Positions 26,971 to 35,973 of a stretch of DNA of 64,000 nt are shown piece by piece (the first letter of the stretch is position 1; each line of letters opens with the position of its first letter). Made by a program: the position numbers and the translations under genes. The notes under the pieces were generated by a model that was given only the letters and a program-made list of their open reading frames with translations, was not told where the DNA came from and did no database searches. The DNA is from Harenicola maris (GTDB lineage Bacteria; Pseudomonadota; Alphaproteobacteria; Rhodobacterales; Rhodobacteraceae), in contig JADQAZ010000001.1 in the NCBI GenBank assembly GCA_018524345.1, forward strand, positions 992,001 to 1,056,000. Direction: 5' to 3'.

Positions 26971-27896
26971 TGACCATGAGCCTAGAGACCCCCGTATTTG
27001 AAGGCCCCGTTTATGGCGTTGCTGTGGATCAGGGCAGTGGCCTTGAGGCTGCGATCCGCGAGGCGCGCGGCGCATCGGCCCGCGAGGATGACCTGCTGAC
27101 CTTCAAGCGCATCGTGGTAGAAACCCTTTCGCCCGAGGCGACGACCCTGTTGGTGGACAGCACCTTCGGGCGTGAGTTGCTGCCGAGCTATGACGCGGCT
27201 TGCACCAAGATGCTGGCCTTTGAGGCCGATGTTTACAAGATCACCGATGAGGAGCGGATCACGGCCCTGCCGGAGAACCTCGAGGTATCGGATTTCCCCG
27301 GCCTTGGGGCGAAGGTGTTGAAATTCTTTCTCTATTACGGGCCGAATGACCCTGCGGAGCTGAACCAGCGCAAGTTTGATCTGGTGGCGGATGTGGGGCA
27401 ACGCTGTCGCGATGCGGGGGTGTCCTTCCTGTTTGAGCCCATCGTCTATGACCGCGATCTGCCGGATGGAACCTCCAAGGAATTCGCCATGGCCAAGCCG
27501 GAGCTGGTGCGCGCGGCGACCAAATCCTTTGCTGATCCGCGCTTTGGTGTGGATATCCTGAAGGTCGAGATTCCGGTGAATTTCAACTACGTCGACGGTG
27601 TCGGCAGCTCTGTGATGACCCATGCGGCGGCGGAGGAGGCCTTTCTTGCGGCGGCGGAGGCGGCGGGGGATATTCCGCTGCTCTATCTGTCGGCAGGGGT
27701 GACGTACGAGCAGTTTCGCGATGCGCTTGCCTTTGGCAAAGCGGCGGGGGTGAAGGCCCTTGGCTTTATGTGTGGCCGCGCGATCTGGAGCGATGCGATC
27801 GGCATCTACGGCGCCAGCGGGCCGGAGGCCATGGCGGAGTGGATGCAATCGACAGGGCGCGAACGTCTGTCCGGGTTGAAGGCCGCAATCGCATGA
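26970..27896 (+). CDS. LacD-family class I aldolase
   Basis: A 308-residue TIM-barrel aldolase related to tagatose-1,6-bisphosphate aldolase LacD and sulfofructose-phosphate aldolase YihT. VYGVAVDQGSGL stands for the family's xACDQRGSL motif but lacks its Arg. The candidate Schiff-base lysine is Lys198 in DILKVEIPVN; Lys118 in KVLKFFLYY is also family-typical. It is coupled to dhaK and the dehydrogenase by overlaps. Cleavage of a ketose-1-phosphate into dihydroxyacetone phosphate and an aldehyde fits the neighbours; this is inference. Confidence 0.87.
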   Translation: MTMSLETPVFEGPVYGVAVDQGSGLEAAIREARGASAREDDLLTFKRIVVETLSPEATTLLVDSTFGRELLPSYDAACTKMLAFEADVYKITDEERITALPENLEVSDFPGLGAKVLKFFLYYGPNDPAELNQRKFDLVADVGQRCRDAGVSFLFEPIVYDRDLPDGTSKEFAMAKPELVRAATKSFADPRFGVDILKVEIPVNFNYVDGVGSSVMTHAAAEEAFLAAAEAAGDIPLLYLSAGVTYEQFRDALAFGKAAGVKALGFMCGRAIWSDAIGIYGASGPEAMAEWMQSTGRERLSGLKAAIA

Positions 27897-29362
27897 AACT
27901 GATCCAGCCACATAGGGATGTTTCGGCCTTTCTGGCCGAGGTGCAGGGATTGCGGATCGGCGATGCGCAGGTGCAAAGCGGCGCGGTTCTGGATGTGATC
28001 GACCCCTCCTTTGACCGCCCCGCGGCGCAGGTGGCCATGGCCGATGCGGCGCAGATTGATGCGGCGGTGTATGCGGCGCGGGCGGCCCTGAGCGGGCCGT
28101 GGGGCAGCATGACCGCCCATGATCGCGGGCAGCTGCTTTGGCGTCTGGCCGATGCCATGGAGGAGCGGGCCGAGATTTTCGGGCAGCTGGACGCCATCGA
28201 CAATGGCAAGCCGCTGCATGTGGCGCGGGATGTGGATGCGGTCTATTCCGCGCGGCATTTCCGCTATTTCGCCGGTTGGCCGAGCAAGATCGAGGGCAAG
28301 ACCATCCCGGTTTCCGTGCCGGGCCGGATGAATTTTACGCGGGTGGAGCCCGTGGGGGTTTGCGGGCTGATCACGCCTTGGAACTACCCGACGTTGATGG
28401 TGGCATGGAAGCTCGCGCCCGCTTTGGCGGCGGGGAACACGGTGGTGTTGAAGCCTTCCGAGTTGACGCCTTTGACGGCGCTTTACCTTGCGGATCTGGC
28501 GCTTGAGGTGGGTTTCCCGCCGGGTGTTTTGAACGTGGTGCCGGGGCTTGGGCGCGATGCGGGGGCGGCTTTGGCGGCGCATACCGGCGTGGATAAGCTG
28601 GCCTTTACCGGCTCGACCGAGACGGGGCGGCGGATTGTCGAGGGCTCAGTCGGGAACCTCAAAACCGTGTCGCTGGAGCTTGGCGGCAAGGCGGCGAATA
28701 TCATTTTTGACGATGCCGATCTGGACAAGGCGATCCCCGGGGCCTTCTGGGCGCTGTTTGGCAACAACGGGCAAAGCTGCACCGCGGGGGCGCGGGCCTA
28801 TGTGCATCGCTCCCTCCATGACGAGGTGGCCGAGAGGCTGGCCGAGATGGCCAAGGGCCTGTCGATTGGGCCGGGCATGGCCGAGGCGGCCCATGATCTT
28901 GGCCCCGTGATCTCGCGTCCGCAGATGGACAAGGTCTTGGGTTATATCAACTCCGGTATCGCGGATGGGGCAGAGTGCCTTGCGGGCGGTGCGCAGCAGG
29001 GGGAGGAGGGGTATTTCGTGTCCCCGACCGTGCTGCAATCGGTGCGCGACGAGATGACGGTGGCGAAGGAGGAGATCTTTGGCCCTGTCCTGTGCGTTCT
29101 GCCCTTTGACGAGGAGGACGAGGTGATCGCGCGGGCCAATGACACGCAATTCGGCCTTGCCGCAGGCGGCTGGACCCGCGATCTGGCGCGCACATTGCGG
29201 ATGTCGGAGCGCCTTGAGGCGGGCACGATCTGGATCAACACATGGGGCGATACGGACCCCGCATCCCCCTTTGGCGGCATGAAACAAAGCGGTTATGGCC
29301 GCGAAATGGGCGAGGAGGCCATCGCGCTCTATTCGAAAACCAAGTCGGTCTGGCTTGGGTGA
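27893..29362 (+). CDS. NAD(P)-dependent aldehyde dehydrogenase
   Basis: A 489-residue ALDH-superfamily enzyme. Catalytic Cys296 sits in GQSCTAGAR, the general base Glu262 in LELGGKAAN, and Asn163 in TPWNYP. The longer frame upstream overlaps the aldolase; ATGAAACTG at 27893 overlaps the aldolase stop by four bases and is the sensible start. In this operon it probably oxidises the aldehyde released by the LacD-like aldolase, for example glycolaldehyde or lactaldehyde. Confidence 0.93.
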   Translation: MKLIQPHRDVSAFLAEVQGLRIGDAQVQSGAVLDVIDPSFDRPAAQVAMADAAQIDAAVYAARAALSGPWGSMTAHDRGQLLWRLADAMEERAEIFGQLDAIDNGKPLHVARDVDAVYSARHFRYFAGWPSKIEGKTIPVSVPGRMNFTRVEPVGVCGLITPWNYPTLMVAWKLAPALAAGNTVVLKPSELTPLTALYLADLALEVGFPPGVLNVVPGLGRDAGAALAAHTGVDKLAFTGSTETGRRIVEGSVGNLKTVSLELGGKAANIIFDDADLDKAIPGAFWALFGNNGQSCTAGARAYVHRSLHDEVAERLAEMAKGLSIGPGMAEAAHDLGPVISRPQMDKVLGYINSGIADGAECLAGGAQQGEEGYFVSPTVLQSVRDEMTVAKEEIFGPVLCVLPFDEEDEVIARANDTQFGLAAGGWTRDLARTLRMSERLEAGTIWINTWGDTDPASPFGGMKQSGYGREMGEEAIALYSKTKSVWLG

Positions 29363-29372
29363 GTGATTTCTG

Positions 29373-29388
29373 ATTTGATATAATCAAT
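29373..29388. promoter_or_regulatory. Palindromic operator before the GntR gene
   Basis: TTGAT (29375-29379) and ATCAA (29383-29387) flank ATA within ATTTGATATAATCAAT. It shares the ATTTG and AAT ends with the operators at 24512 and 31630 but is more diverged (11 of 16). It lies 25 bases before the regulator's ATG, as expected for autoregulation. Confidence 0.5.
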
Positions 29389-29413
29389 TAGACCCATCCA
29401 AGAGATTGAATCG

Positions 29414-30151
29414 ATGAAAGATAGCGCGACACCCAAATATCAAACCGTCCATGACGAATTGCTCAGCCGCCTGATGGCTGGCCATTATTCCATCGGCACA
29501 CGGCTTCCGACCGAGGAGGTTTTGTCGAAAACCTTTGAGGTGAGCCGTGTGACCATTCGCAAGGCTTTGGAATTGCTGGTTCGGGCGGGGTATCTGACCG
29601 CGCGGCAGGGGAGCGGCTATATCGTCGCGACGCTCTCTCCGCCGTCTTCGACCTGTATGGTGTCCTTCACCGATCAGGTGCTCAACGAGGGGCATATTCC
29701 GGGTGCCAAGATGCTGGGCATCAGCCGCCCGGTGAAGGATTTGCCTGCCGAGGTGACGGCGCTGTTTGACGAGCCTGTGGTTCTGGTGGAGCGGATCCGC
29801 ACGGTGGATGATGCGCCCCGTATGCTGACGCAAACTTGGCTGCCCGAGCGGCTGGTGCCCGGCATTTCGGAGGCGGATTTCCCCTCCGAGGGGCAGGCGC
29901 AGTCGATCCTGCGGGTGTTTCGCCAAAGGTTCGGGCTTGAGTGGACCTCTGCCTGCGAGACGCTGGATTCCGTTATCGCCGACGGGGCCATCGCCGAGCG
30001 GCTGGAGGTGCCCGTGAACACTCCCATTCTTTCGCAGGCCTGCACGGCCTTTGACACCGAGGCGCATCCTGTCTTCCTTGATCAGGTTTATCGCCAAGGT
30101 CCCATCAATTTCGATCTGTCGGGCGGCAAGCCCACGCAGACCGGCGCCTAA
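29414..30151 (+). CDS. GntR-family regulator, HutC/UTRA type
   Basis: A 245-residue repressor-type protein with an N-terminal winged helix (GTRLPTEEVLSKTFEVSRVTIRKAL at about residues 28-52 as two adjoining segments, then the wing RQGSGYIV) and a C-terminal UTRA effector domain (RIRTVDDAPRMLTQTWLP...). It sits between the catabolic operon and the isomerase/transport genes. Three related palindromes precede the three units. The UTRA domain usually binds a sugar phosphate or similar metabolite. Confidence 0.92.
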   Translation: MKDSATPKYQTVHDELLSRLMAGHYSIGTRLPTEEVLSKTFEVSRVTIRKALELLVRAGYLTARQGSGYIVATLSPPSSTCMVSFTDQVLNEGHIPGAKMLGISRPVKDLPAEVTALFDEPVVLVERIRTVDDAPRMLTQTWLPERLVPGISEADFPSEGQAQSILRVFRQRFGLEWTSACETLDSVIADGAIAERLEVPVNTPILSQACTAFDTEAHPVFLDQVYRQGPINFDLSGGKPTQTGA

Positions 30152-30169
30152 CCCGAACGGAGCCCCCAC

Positions 30170-31591
30170 ATGTCCTTGGTCATCGGCCTTATCAACGCCT
30201 CTCTGCCCAGCTATTTCCCGCAGCGCCACGGCGTGTTCAAGGCGGGGCGTGCGATGCTGGACGCTATGGCCGCGCGCGAGGGCTACAGCGTGGTCGAGGC
30301 CAGCGTGATCCCGATGGATGCGGCACAGGCCCGCGCGGCTTTGGCCGAGGTCAAAGGGGCAGGGGCGGATGTGGTCTTGCTGCTGCATGGCGGGTTTACC
30401 ATGGGCGATGTGGTGCGCGAATTGGCGCTGGACCCGATGCCCCTTGGCATCTGGGCGACGCCGGAGCCTGTGCTTGAGGGCGATGTGCAGCTGAACAATT
30501 TTGTCTCGCTCAATATGTCTATGTCGATTGCCCGCGGGGTGCGGGATATCGCGCGCCATCCGGTGCAATGGTTTTTGGGCGCACCGGAGGAGGCGGAATT
30601 GCAGGCGCGTATGGCGCAGACATTCGCCGCCCTTGCAGCGCGCAAGGCCCTGCGCGGGGCGCGGATCGGCGTGGTCGGCGCGCTGGCACCGACCTTCTAT
30701 AATATGGAGGTTTCCTCGGCCGCATTGATGCAGGCCCTTGGGGTCTCATACGAGCATATCGATATCCACCGCATGACAGACCTGATGCAGGCCGCGGATG
30801 CGGGGGCGGTTGCGGCGGAGGTGGCCCTGATGGCCGAGGCCGCCGAGGTGCGCGGCGTCTCTGATGCGCAGATGGCGCTGACGGCGCGGGCAGCCTTGGC
30901 CCTGCGCCAGATCGCGCGGGAAGGGGGCTTTGACGCCCTTGCCGTGTCTGACTGGCCGGCCTTGCAGGACAACCCCGGCATGCATCCGGGCGCAGCCTTT
31001 ACATGGCTGGAGGAGGTCGATCACCTTCCTGTTGCCTCCGAGGGGGATGTTCTGGGCGCTGTGACGCAGCTTGTCGTCAAGGCCCTGACGGGCAAGCTGG
31101 GCTGTTTGCTGGATATGACATCGCCGGACCTTGCGGCGGACCAGATCCTGATGTGGCATGGCGGCGGCGGGCCTTTGCATATGGCAAAGGGCGGCGCGGC
31201 ATGGATCAACCACCCGATGATCGGGCGCGGCACCGAGGAGGGGCCGGTGTTCGGGGCCATCGCCGATTACGAATTTGCCGAGGGTCCGGTGAGCGTTTTG
31301 CGCGTCACCCGCCACGGCGGCGCGAGCTTTGCGGTGGAGGGTACGGTGGCCAAGGGGGCGGCGACGGGCTTTACCGGCTGTCGCGGCTGGGTCGGTGGCT
31401 TTTCCCAAAGCGGCGCGGAGTGTTCGGCCAATGATATCGTTACCACGGTGATGGAGCATGGGCTGGAGCATCACTTTGTTCTTGCGCCCGGAAAAATTGC
31501 CAATGTTTTTAAAGAGTTCGCAGCATGGTGCGCTATGGAGGACCTCGGCGTGATCGCGGCCCACCAAGGCCTGCCAAAAGGTGGGCTTTAG
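30170..31591 (+). CDS. L-fucose/L-arabinose isomerase-superfamily protein
   Basis: A 473-residue protein with the FucI/AraA-like architecture: two Rossmann-like N-terminal domains (GLINASLPSYFP, GARIGVVGALAPTFYNME) and a C-terminal catalytic part. Likely metal ligands are Glu291 (VASEGDVLGA), Asp315 (LLDMTSPD) and a histidine at 330 or 337 (MWHGGGGPLHM). SDWPALQ resembles the FucI CWPA motif. Aldose-ketose isomerisation is the expected chemistry. It starts 18 bases after the regulator gene. The exact sugar is unknown and no close named relative comes to mind. Confidence 0.78.
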   Translation: MSLVIGLINASLPSYFPQRHGVFKAGRAMLDAMAAREGYSVVEASVIPMDAAQARAALAEVKGAGADVVLLLHGGFTMGDVVRELALDPMPLGIWATPEPVLEGDVQLNNFVSLNMSMSIARGVRDIARHPVQWFLGAPEEAELQARMAQTFAALAARKALRGARIGVVGALAPTFYNMEVSSAALMQALGVSYEHIDIHRMTDLMQAADAGAVAAEVALMAEAAEVRGVSDAQMALTARAALALRQIAREGGFDALAVSDWPALQDNPGMHPGAAFTWLEEVDHLPVASEGDVLGAVTQLVVKALTGKLGCLLDMTSPDLAADQILMWHGGGGPLHMAKGGAAWINHPMIGRGTEEGPVFGAIADYEFAEGPVSVLRVTRHGGASFAVEGTVAKGAATGFTGCRGWVGGFSQSGAECSANDIVTTVMEHGLEHHFVLAPGKIANVFKEFAAWCAMEDLGVIAAHQGLPKGGL

Positions 31592-31629
31592 GCCATCTTA
31601 ACGGTTGACAGATGTGAAATGATCTTCAT

Positions 31630-31645
31630 ATTTGTATTAACAAAT
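31630..31645. promoter_or_regulatory. GntR-type operator before the ABC transporter genes
   Basis: ATTTGTATTAACAAAT is a near-palindrome (ATTTGT / ACAAAT) in the 90-base gap between the isomerase and the ABC ATPase gene. Its reverse complement matches part of the operator at 24512 at 15 of 16 positions. Confidence 0.6.
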
Positions 31646-31681
31646 TGAACACTACGACTTGACGACTCTAGGGGGGAACCG

Positions 31682-32734
31682 GTGACAAAAGTCCAGTTAA
31701 AAGGCGTCCGTAAGGACTTTGGCGCGTTCACCGCCATTTCCCAGATCGACCTCGACATCAACTCTGGCGAACTTGTCGCCCTGCTTGGCCCATCGGGCTG
31801 CGGCAAGACGACGACCCTGCGGATGATTGCGGGGCTGGAGGTGCCGACCTACGGGCATATCCTGTTCGACGATGACGATGTGTCAGAGGTGCCCGTGCAG
31901 GACCGGCAGGTCGGTATGGTGTTCCAACGTTACGCTCTTTTCCCGCATATGACTGTTGAAAAGAACGTGATGTTCGGCCTGAAGGTGCGTGGCACCCCCA
32001 AGGCAGAGATCGAGGAGCGTTTGGAGGAAATTCTGGACGTTGTGCAGCTTCAGCAGTTCCGCCACCGGTTTCCGGCCCAGCTTTCGGGCGGGCAGATGCA
32101 GCGGGTTGCGATTGCGCGTACGCTGATCACCAAACCTTCGGTTCTGATGATGGACGAGCCGCTGGCCAACCTGGATACCAAGCTGCGCGGAGAGATGCGC
32201 CGCTTTATCCGCGAGTTGCAGCAACGGCTTGGGATCACAACGATTTTCGTGACCCACGATCAGATCGAGGCGATGGAGCTGGCCGACCGTGTGGCCGTTA
32301 TCTTTGACGGCAAGCTGGCCCAGTATGACGCGCCCGATGCCCTGTATCAGCGGCCCAATAGCGTCGAGATTGCCGATTTCATGGGGGCGAATAACATCTT
32401 TGCCGCCCAGATCAGCGCCAGCGGCCTTGCCACAGCCGCCTTTGGCACCCTGCAGCTGGACCGCGATATTGTGACGGTCCGCGAGGGGGCAGGGCGCATC
32501 TTGCTGCGCAGCGAGGCGATTGACCTGCTGCTTGAGGAACCTGATGGAGAGAACGTGATCGAGGGCACAGTGGAGGGGCGCGAATTCTTTGGCGCAACTG
32601 TGAACTATACGGTCACATGCGGGGGTGAGATCATCACCGTGAACGAACAATCACGGCGTCTGGTCGAGGTGGGCCAGAAGGTTTGGCTGCGCATCGAGCC
32701 GCGGCATATCTGGGCCATTCGGGACGACGCTTAA
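31682..32734 (+). CDS. ABC importer ATPase (MalK/PotA type with TOBE domain)
   Basis: A 350-residue nucleotide-binding subunit. Walker A is GPSGCGKTT, the signature is LSGGQMQRVAIAR, Walker B is VLMMDEPLANLD and the H-loop is FVTHDQIEAM. The C-terminal third is an OB-like TOBE domain. The start is GTG after AGGGGGG. It should energise the two permeases encoded downstream. Confidence 0.95.
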   Translation: MTKVQLKGVRKDFGAFTAISQIDLDINSGELVALLGPSGCGKTTTLRMIAGLEVPTYGHILFDDDDVSEVPVQDRQVGMVFQRYALFPHMTVEKNVMFGLKVRGTPKAEIEERLEEILDVVQLQQFRHRFPAQLSGGQMQRVAIARTLITKPSVLMMDEPLANLDTKLRGEMRRFIRELQQRLGITTIFVTHDQIEAMELADRVAVIFDGKLAQYDAPDALYQRPNSVEIADFMGANNIFAAQISASGLATAAFGTLQLDRDIVTVREGAGRILLRSEAIDLLLEEPDGENVIEGTVEGREFFGATVNYTVTCGGEIITVNEQSRRLVEVGQKVWLRIEPRHIWAIRDDA

Positions 32735-32770
32735 TCGAAGTGAACGGACTTTTTTAGGGAGGAGACCACG

Positions 32771-34120
32771 ATGAACAAATTTATGATGGGGCTGACCGTG
32801 ACAGCGGGCCTGCTGTCCAGTGTTGCCCATGCCGAGGACGCCGAGGCCAATGCCTTTCGCGAGGCTTTTCTGGGGGGCGAGGCCTCTTGGGAGGATGTCT
32901 CTGCCCGCGCCGAGAGCGAAGGCACGGTTAACCTGTATTACTGGGGCGGGAGCGATCCGATCAACATCTGGATGGATCAGGTGGTTGCCACCGATCTGGC
33001 CAAACTGGGCGTGACGCTCAACCCCGTGCGCATCACCGGCACCAAGGACGCGATTGACCTTGTTCTGGCCGAGATGGGCTCTGGCAAGGGGCTTGGCGAG
33101 GGTTCGGTGGATGCGATCTGGCTGAACGGCGAGAATTTCGCGACGCTCAAGCGGCAGGACGCCCTGTTCGGTGCCTTTGCCGACAAGATGCCCAACAGCG
33201 ATTTCATCGAATGGAATGCGGAGGATCCGCGCTCGCTGTTGAACCTGCGTGATTTTGGCGTCGAGACCGGCAATGCCGAGGTGCCTTGGTCCGGCGAGCA
33301 ATATGTCTGCGCCGCCAATACCGCCCGCGTTGACCGCGCCGATCTGCCGAGCACCTTTGCAGAGCTGAAGGCCTATCTTGAGGCCAACCCCGGCAAGTTC
33401 ACCTATGTGAAGCCGCCCCATTACATCGGCAACACCTTTGTGCAGGCGGCGATCTATGCCCATAACCCCGATGGCACGGGCGCGGAGCCGTTCCAGCAGT
33501 CCATCGATGATCTGGGCGCCGAGGAAATGGCGCGTCTGATCACGCCCGGTCTGGAATACCTCAAATCCATCGAGCCGCTCCTTTTGGGTGGCCAGTCGGG
33601 CAATGCCCGCTACCCCGAGGATAACGGTGCGCTGGACGGGATGTTCCTGAACGGCGAGGTCGATATGGCCTGTAAGTTCGGCCTTTATGCGGTGGCGACG
33701 GGCCTGAACAACGGCACCTATCCCGAGGGGGCAGAGGCCTTTGTTTTCCCTGAAGGGAACATGATCAAGAACAAGAACTACCTTGCCATTCCGGCCAATG
33801 CGCCGAACCCTGCGGCGGCTCTTGTCATGGCCAACTACATGACCAGCGTTGAGGCGCAGGTGTCCAAGCTGAAATACACCGGGATGCCCCCCGGCGTTGA
33901 TCCTTGGAAGCTGAGCGAGGCGGAGGTCACTGCCCTGACAGAGGCATCCCCCGGTTTGATCGGCGTTAGCCAAGCGGACCTTGACGCCAACACGGCGCCT
34001 GACACCAATGCCACCCTTGTGGATGTGATCGAGGCGACATGGCTGGAGTATATCGAGCGTGACAGCGCCGATGATCTCTCGGTCATCGTGTCCCGCGCGG
34101 TGGATAACCTCGCCAAGTAA
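32771..34120 (+). CDS. ABC importer solute-binding protein, YnjB-like
   Basis: A 449-residue periplasmic binding protein with a Sec signal peptide (about residues 1-22, ending VAHA-ED). The mature start NLYYWGGSDPINIWMDQVVA is characteristic of the YnjB-like group. It follows AGGGAGGAG by eight bases and precedes two permease genes after a strong hairpin. YnjB ligands are not well established. Here a sugar, nucleoside or related compound is the simplest guess from context. Confidence 0.88.
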   Translation: MNKFMMGLTVTAGLLSSVAHAEDAEANAFREAFLGGEASWEDVSARAESEGTVNLYYWGGSDPINIWMDQVVATDLAKLGVTLNPVRITGTKDAIDLVLAEMGSGKGLGEGSVDAIWLNGENFATLKRQDALFGAFADKMPNSDFIEWNAEDPRSLLNLRDFGVETGNAEVPWSGEQYVCAANTARVDRADLPSTFAELKAYLEANPGKFTYVKPPHYIGNTFVQAAIYAHNPDGTGAEPFQQSIDDLGAEEMARLITPGLEYLKSIEPLLLGGQSGNARYPEDNGALDGMFLNGEVDMACKFGLYAVATGLNNGTYPEGAEAFVFPEGNMIKNKNYLAIPANAPNPAAALVMANYMTSVEAQVSKLKYTGMPPGVDPWKLSEAEVTALTEASPGLIGVSQADLDANTAPDTNATLVDVIEATWLEYIERDSADDLSVIVSRAVDNLAK

Positions 34121-34147
34121 GCGACTGTTTCTAAATCATATTCATGT

Positions 34148-34166
34148 CCCCGGCCGCGCGCCGGGG
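34148..34166 (+). promoter_or_regulatory. Intra-operon GC hairpin after the solute-binding gene
   Basis: CCCCGG (34148-34153) pairs with CCGGGG (34161-34166) around a CG-rich loop, 28 bases past the binding-protein stop and without a T-run. Hairpins here commonly protect the binding-protein mRNA, so that it is made in excess over the permeases. Confidence 0.5.
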
Positions 34167-34190
34167 GCCTGAGCCTCAACAGGAGGTTGC

Positions 34191-35099
34191 ATGACCCAGC
34201 CCAACACAACCGAACTTGCCCGACATCGCCGTGAACGGATGATGATGTGGCTGCAACTGACGCCCGTCCTGCTGGTCCTCAGCGTGTTGTTTGGCGGCGC
34301 TTTGATCCTTGCGGTGATGCAAAGCCTTGGCTTTGCCCCTTGGTTCGGGGTCAATACCTTCCCTGATTTCAGCTATTTTGGCGCGCTTTGGGGCAGTTGG
34401 TCCTTTTGGCAGTCGCTTGGGCTAACGCTGTATTACGCCATCGTGTCCACGGTGATCGCCCTTGTGATGGGGATCTTTTTGGCGCTGGCCATGGTGCGGA
34501 TGTTTCCGTGCAAAACCCTCTATAAGTATCTATATAAACTGCCGCTGATGATCCCCTATACGGTGGGGATTGCGCTGGCGGTGATCATGCTGGGCAACGG
34601 GGGGATGATCTCGCGGCTCTCGGCTTTCTTTGGCTTTATTGGCGATCCGTCCGAGTTTCCGCAGATTTTGAAAACCCACTACGGCTGGGGAGTGATCGCG
34701 GTGTATGTCTGGAAGCAGACGCCCTTTGTGACCCTGACCATCTATGCGGTTCTGTTGGGCGTGGGGCGCGAGACGGAAGAGGCCGCCTCTATCCTCGGGG
34801 CCAGCAAGCGGCAGATTTTCTTTCAGGTGACCATGCCGCAGATCCTGCCGGGCATTGTGTCCTCCACCCTGATCATCTTTGCCTTCAACATCGGCGCCTT
34901 CGAGGCCCCCTTTATCCTTGGCGGCGGTTTCCCTGATACCCTGCCGGTGGTGGCTTGGCGCTACTTCAACGATGCCGATTACACCCTGCAGCTGCAGGGG
35001 ATGGCGACCGTCGTGTCGATTGCCCTGATCGCGAGCATCATTCTTTACAGCTACCTAGCCTTCTATCGCCGCTATGAGCGCCGGATCGGGAGAAACTGA
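34191..35099 (+). CDS. ABC importer permease (first)
   Basis: A 302-residue inner-membrane permease with about six helices. The EAA loop that docks on the ATPase is EEAASILGASKRQIFFQVTMPQ. A perfect AGGAGG lies four bases before the ATG. It overlaps nothing and is one base from the second permease gene. It resembles PotB/YnjC-type subunits. Confidence 0.92.
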   Translation: MTQPNTTELARHRRERMMMWLQLTPVLLVLSVLFGGALILAVMQSLGFAPWFGVNTFPDFSYFGALWGSWSFWQSLGLTLYYAIVSTVIALVMGIFLALAMVRMFPCKTLYKYLYKLPLMIPYTVGIALAVIMLGNGGMISRLSAFFGFIGDPSEFPQILKTHYGWGVIAVYVWKQTPFVTLTIYAVLLGVGRETEEAASILGASKRQIFFQVTMPQILPGIVSSTLIIFAFNIGAFEAPFILGGGFPDTLPVVAWRYFNDADYTLQLQGMATVVSIALIASIILYSYLAFYRRYERRIGRN

Positions 35100-35100
35100 T

Positions 35101-35964
35101 ATGGCCCGCCGCAAGTTCAAATCCGCCCTGAATTCCCGCCTGTCCGGTTTTCAGAAAATCTATCTGCTGCTGATTGCCGGGTTCATCCTTGGCCCCTTTA
35201 TTCCGCTGCTGATCCAGAGCTTTGCCTTCCGTTGGGCATGGCCTGACCTTCTGCCCGGCACATGGTGGCTGGAGCAGCGCGAGAAATCGCTTTTGCCGCT
35301 GGCATGGGACTATGTGCTTTCCCCCTATAGCCGCGTCTGGGAGGCGACCTTGAACACGGTGTTCATCGGCCTTGTGGTGACGGTGATCTGCCTTGCTATC
35401 TGCCTGCCCGCCGCCCGCGTTCTGGCGCGGGAGAAATTCCGCGGCAAGTCGGCCTTCGAGTTCTTCCTCTCTATGCCATTGATCGTGCCGGAGGCGGCAA
35501 TCGGGATCGCGCTCTTGATGATCTTTATCCGTCTTGGCCTTGCGGGCAGTTACACGGGCATCATCATCGTGCATCTGATCCCGACGATCCCCTATATGAT
35601 CCGCATGCTGACGGCGGTGTATCAGGGGCTTGGCACGGATTTCGAGGAACAGGCTATGATCCTTGGGGCCAGCCGCTGGCAGGTGATGCGCATGGTGACC
35701 TTGCCGATGCTCCTGCCCGGTGTGGTTGCGGGCGCGTTGTTCACCTTCCTTGTCTCGACCAATATCTTCCTGCTGACCTTCTTTATGGGGCAGGGGAAAA
35801 TCATCACCCTGCCGACGCTGCTCTTTTCGAAAATCGCGGGGGGCACGCTGGATGCCTCTGCGGCGGGGATCACCCTTGTGGTGACGGTGCCGGGGATCAT
35901 CCTGCTGTTGATCACCGAAAGATTCATCAAAGAGGAGGCCTTCGGTAAAGGCTTCGGAAACTAA
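35101..35964 (+). CDS. ABC importer permease (second)
   Basis: A 287-residue permease with about six helices and the EAA loop EEQAMILGASRWQVMRMVTLP. The ATG at 35101 follows the previous stop by one base; the frame upstream overlaps the first permease and is not used. A basic N-terminus (MARRKFKSALNSR) is cytosolic. It completes the importer. Confidence 0.92.
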   Translation: MARRKFKSALNSRLSGFQKIYLLLIAGFILGPFIPLLIQSFAFRWAWPDLLPGTWWLEQREKSLLPLAWDYVLSPYSRVWEATLNTVFIGLVVTVICLAICLPAARVLAREKFRGKSAFEFFLSMPLIVPEAAIGIALLMIFIRLGLAGSYTGIIIVHLIPTIPYMIRMLTAVYQGLGTDFEEQAMILGASRWQVMRMVTLPMLLPGVVAGALFTFLVSTNIFLLTFFMGQGKIITLPTLLFSKIAGGTLDASAAGITLVVTVPGIILLLITERFIKEEAFGKGFGN

Positions 35965-35973
35965 GGACTGCAA

